This document shows, one piece after another, positions 51,127 through 53,530 of a DNA stretch of 53,530 nt; the stretch's first letter is position 1; each line of letters starts with the position of its first letter. Source of the DNA: Coxiellaceae bacterium (lineage in GTDB: Bacteria; Pseudomonadota; Gammaproteobacteria; Coxiellales; Coxiellaceae); assembly GCA_030680235.1 (NCBI GenBank), contig JAUXWQ010000027.1, positions 1 through 53,530 on the forward strand, in the 5' to 3' direction. The position numbers were made by a program, and so were the translations under genes. The notes below the pieces were generated by a model. The model was given only the letters and a program-made list of their open reading frames with translations. It made no database searches and was not told where the DNA came from.

Positions 51127-53286
51127 TTACTTCTTCGTCTCCACCGGCATCGGCAATGCGACAATAGGTGCCACTGGCGGTGGTAATTTTGCACTCGTTT
51201 TATCACCTAATTTCGGCAATATGGTCATTCTTGTAAAGTTGGCAACATCTTCTGTTTGCATACCAATCTGTTGTTCACGCAAGTAACGATAACGCGCCAT
51301 CGTTTGTTGTTTCGCCGGTGCTTTCGACATAATAATCGGACGAATAAAGACCATCAAACTGCTTTTTTGGATTTTATGTGAGGTGTAACTAAAAAGATGA
51401 CCCACAATAGGTAAGCTACCCAAAATAGGTATTTTTTGGTTGATGTTTTCTTGGTCGTTACTAATCAAACCACCCAGTACAAGCACATCACCACTTTTTA
51501 CTAAGACAGATGTTTTAATTTTACTGGTGTTTAAAGTCGGATTATCTTGTGTTGCATTCGCATCAGAAGCAATGGAGTCATCCTTTTGCAACAGTTCCAT
51601 CCGTATCATCTGATTCGGACTAATATGCGGCGTCACATCTAAACTCAAGGTGACGTCTTGACGATCAATCGCATTATAAGGGGTCGTAACAAGTGTTGTA
51701 TTCGAACCCGCCGCTGTCGTAGTTCCTGATTGTGGTGTCCCTTGAAAAGACGTATTAGCAACACCGATATTCTGACCATCATCAATCGTCGCTTTATCGT
51801 TATTCAATACAACAATGGAGGGCGTTGACAAGACGTCCGTCGAACCATCGCTTTTCAATAAATGTAACAAAGCGATCAAATTACCATTTGGCAATAATCC
51901 GACACCATGGCTTCCCACCTTTAATGCAACATCACCCGGTGTTGCAATGGATGCCAATGCGCTTGTGCCGCCCGTTGCAGCGGCCACTGCAGCACCCACT
52001 AGGCCATCGGGTGAACCCCACTCAATACCCAATTTATTTAAGAGGTTTTCATCCACTTTAACAATAATGGCTTCAACCAAGACTTCTTGAGGACGCCTAT
52101 CCAGCCGATGAATCACATCGATCAAACTCGACATCAGTGCTCTCGGGGCATGAATAACAAGCGCATTATTATCTTCTTCCGCTTGAATAGAAATACCGTT
52201 AGCGCTACCACCGGAATCATCATCTCCAGAAGAAGCCACAACTGACTTTCCATTGCCTAATGACGAAGCTGCACCCGTCTTCATACCACTCGCAATTTTT
52301 GACAAAATGGGTGCTAATTTTTTTGCCGTCAAATAATTTAGCATGACAACACGCGTATCATCACCGCCTGCTTCAGGCTGATCTAATTGGGCAATTAGGT
52401 GCTGCGTTAACAGTTGATTCGTCGAATTTGCATTGATGAGAATACTATTGTCTTCTTCATCCGGTACAAGCGTTGGATTATTCGCCCCTGCTTGGCCAGA
52501 ACCTGAATGCAAGGCCTGAATCATTGTCACCACTTTTTTCGCATTGGCGTAACGCAAAGGAATCACGGTAACTTGGTTCGAATTTTCATTATCCATTTCA
52601 GAAATGACTTTTGTAATTCGATTAATATTCGAAGCGGTACCCGCTAAAATCAGTGAATTTGAGGGCAAATAAGCCGTGATACTACCAGATTGTGGCATCA
52701 ATGGTCGCAACACAGGCACCAATTCCGTTGCAGAAACACGCTGCACGGGAATAACACGCACCACAATTTCTTCACCACGGCCTGGCGATGCATTCGTTGC
52801 GATTTTATGTGTTAGGGAGTTGGCTTCCATCGCAGGCACAATTTTAATGATCTTGCCCGAGGGAATTGCGGAAAATTGCAGCAGCTGCAACATCGATAAA
52901 AATACTTGATACATTTCATCCGGTGTCATCGCCTTTTGCGACACCAGTGTGATATTGCCTTGCACACGCGGATCAATAACGAAGTTTTTACCTGTTAAAA
53001 TTGAAATGGTTTGAATAACAGCCCGAATATCGGCGTTTTTTAAATTCCACAATTGCGCATTATTGGAAGGGGGTGTTGTCGCTGTCGGTGTTTGTATTCC
53101 GGTTAATGCAGGCTTTGATGTCATTGGCATCGGAGCCATCATTGGTAGTGCTGCGGGTTTTACAAAAGAGGAATCAGGCGTTACGGCGGGCATCTGTTGG
53201 TGCGCGGCTGGATTCACCGCCATAGACGTCGTAATCGTAGCGACTGAGACGCATAAAGCATAACGAACCCATCGCTTTCCGTGCAT
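51127..53286 (-). CDS. gspD: Type II secretion outer-membrane secretin GspD
   Basis: Outer-membrane channel of the type II system, 719 residues. Signal peptide (about 1-25), a Pro/Thr-rich linker, N0-N3 domains (from NADIRAVIQTISILTGKNFV and VIPLRYANAKKVVTMIQALH) and the C-terminal secretin domain with VPILGSLPIVGHLF. A Ser/Gly-rich loop interrupts N3. No GspC gene is present beside it. AGGG precedes the ATG. Confidence 0.95.
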   Translation of the reverse strand: MHGKRWVRYALCVSVATITTSMAVNPAAHQQMPAVTPDSSFVKPAALPMMAPMPMTSKPALTGIQTPTATTPPSNNAQLWNLKNADIRAVIQTISILTGKNFVIDPRVQGNITLVSQKAMTPDEMYQVFLSMLQLLQFSAIPSGKIIKIVPAMEANSLTHKIATNASPGRGEEIVVRVIPVQRVSATELVPVLRPLMPQSGSITAYLPSNSLILAGTASNINRITKVISEMDNENSNQVTVIPLRYANAKKVVTMIQALHSGSGQAGANNPTLVPDEEDNSILINANSTNQLLTQHLIAQLDQPEAGGDDTRVVMLNYLTAKKLAPILSKIASGMKTGAASSLGNGKSVVASSGDDDSGGSANGISIQAEEDNNALVIHAPRALMSSLIDVIHRLDRRPQEVLVEAIIVKVDENLLNKLGIEWGSPDGLVGAAVAAATGGTSALASIATPGDVALKVGSHGVGLLPNGNLIALLHLLKSDGSTDVLSTPSIVVLNNDKATIDDGQNIGVANTSFQGTPQSGTTTAAGSNTTLVTTPYNAIDRQDVTLSLDVTPHISPNQMIRMELLQKDDSIASDANATQDNPTLNTSKIKTSVLVKSGDVLVLGGLISNDQENINQKIPILGSLPIVGHLFSYTSHKIQKSSLMVFIRPIIMSKAPAKQQTMARYRYLREQQIGMQTEDVANFTRMTILPKLGDKTSAKLPPPVAPIVALPMPVETKK

Positions 53287-53376
53287 GCGGCTACCCTATT
53301 ATCGATAAAATATAAACTTTAACCCGTTGTATCTTATCACGCGATCAGCAAGTGGGAAAATGGTTTAGCGGGTCTC

Positions 53377-53530
53377 CAGCAATTCCCCGCGAACAAAAAA
53401 TTTTCATCTTTTGGCGATCTTGAATGGTAATTTGTTTCGAAAATGCTCATGGACTTCATGACCACTGCGCTTTTCTCAACAAATTACCATCCAACCTCGC
53501 CTAAAATCTAAAAATTAGCGGTTTTTCAGA
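53377..53530. mobile_element. MITE-like element, copy at window end (right end outside)
   Basis: Left terminal repeat CAGCAATTCCCCGCGAAC followed by the full internal hairpin, cut by the window end after 154 of about 173 bases. Between it and gspD (53287-53376) lies the presumed gspD promoter region, in which no clear boxes stand out. Confidence 0.88.

Overview
The window is about 53.5 kb of moderately AT-rich DNA from a gammaproteobacterium of the order Legionellales. The diagnostic feature is a nearly complete Dot/Icm (type IVB) secretion locus whose core proteins (IcmS, IcmT, DotO, DotL, DotB) match the family motif by motif. The linkage of dotDCB to icmT, and the presence of two full-length IcmL paralogs, look more like Coxiella-type organisms than Legionella pneumophila. 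A full gsp (type II secretion) gene set and an Mrp antiporter make it a larger, less reduced genome than Coxiella burnetii. The genus cannot be fixed from the sequence alone.

Layout. 1-4600: sdaA, pssA, a DUF3579-like gene coupled to a cardiolipin-synthase-like gene, and a small conserved hypothetical. 4874-22444, minus strand, read right to left: icmT, icmS, an icmR-position gene, icmQ, icmP, icmO, icmN, two icmL copies, icmK, icmE, icmG, icmC, icmD, icmJ, icmB. 22686-27476, plus strand: an O-methyltransferase, dotD, dotC, dotB and a BCCT-like membrane protein. 27545-30760: a tryptophan-type ABC importer followed by trpR. 30900-34136: dnaQ, rnhA and a yafS-like methyltransferase on the minus strand, with divergent mltD. 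34286-53286, minus strand: gspD and gspE, then uspA, mrpABCDEFG, nfeD and a slipin gene, then gspF to gspM.

The Dot/Icm genes supply the inner-membrane coupling complex (DotL, DotM, DotN, IcmS), the core complex (DotC, DotD, DotH, DotG, DotF), two ATPases (DotO, DotB) and the DotI-type proteins. DotA, IcmV, IcmW, IcmX, IcmF and IcmH are not in the window. Three tandem PmrA-type half-sites sit in front of the icmR-position gene, so PmrA control is plausible.

The most unusual content is repeat DNA. (1) Seven long palindromes carry conserved cores (about GTCAGAGGTGCAATCTAAT) and tails of degenerate hexamers (GTGGGA, GTGTGA, GTGTCA and similar). The tails differ between copies but stay complementary within a copy. 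Six of the seven start at, or within a few bases of, the stop codon of the upstream gene; six of the seven lie in the Dot/Icm region and one separates gspD from gspE. (2) A 173-bp MITE-like element has terminal inverted repeats and a 9-bp target duplication, and it splits trpZ from trpR. (3) A REP-like family is built on CTCGCTACGCTCATGCTCGC. (4) Several other intergenic palindromes fill gene junctions. No transposase gene, CRISPR array, tRNA or rRNA was recognised.
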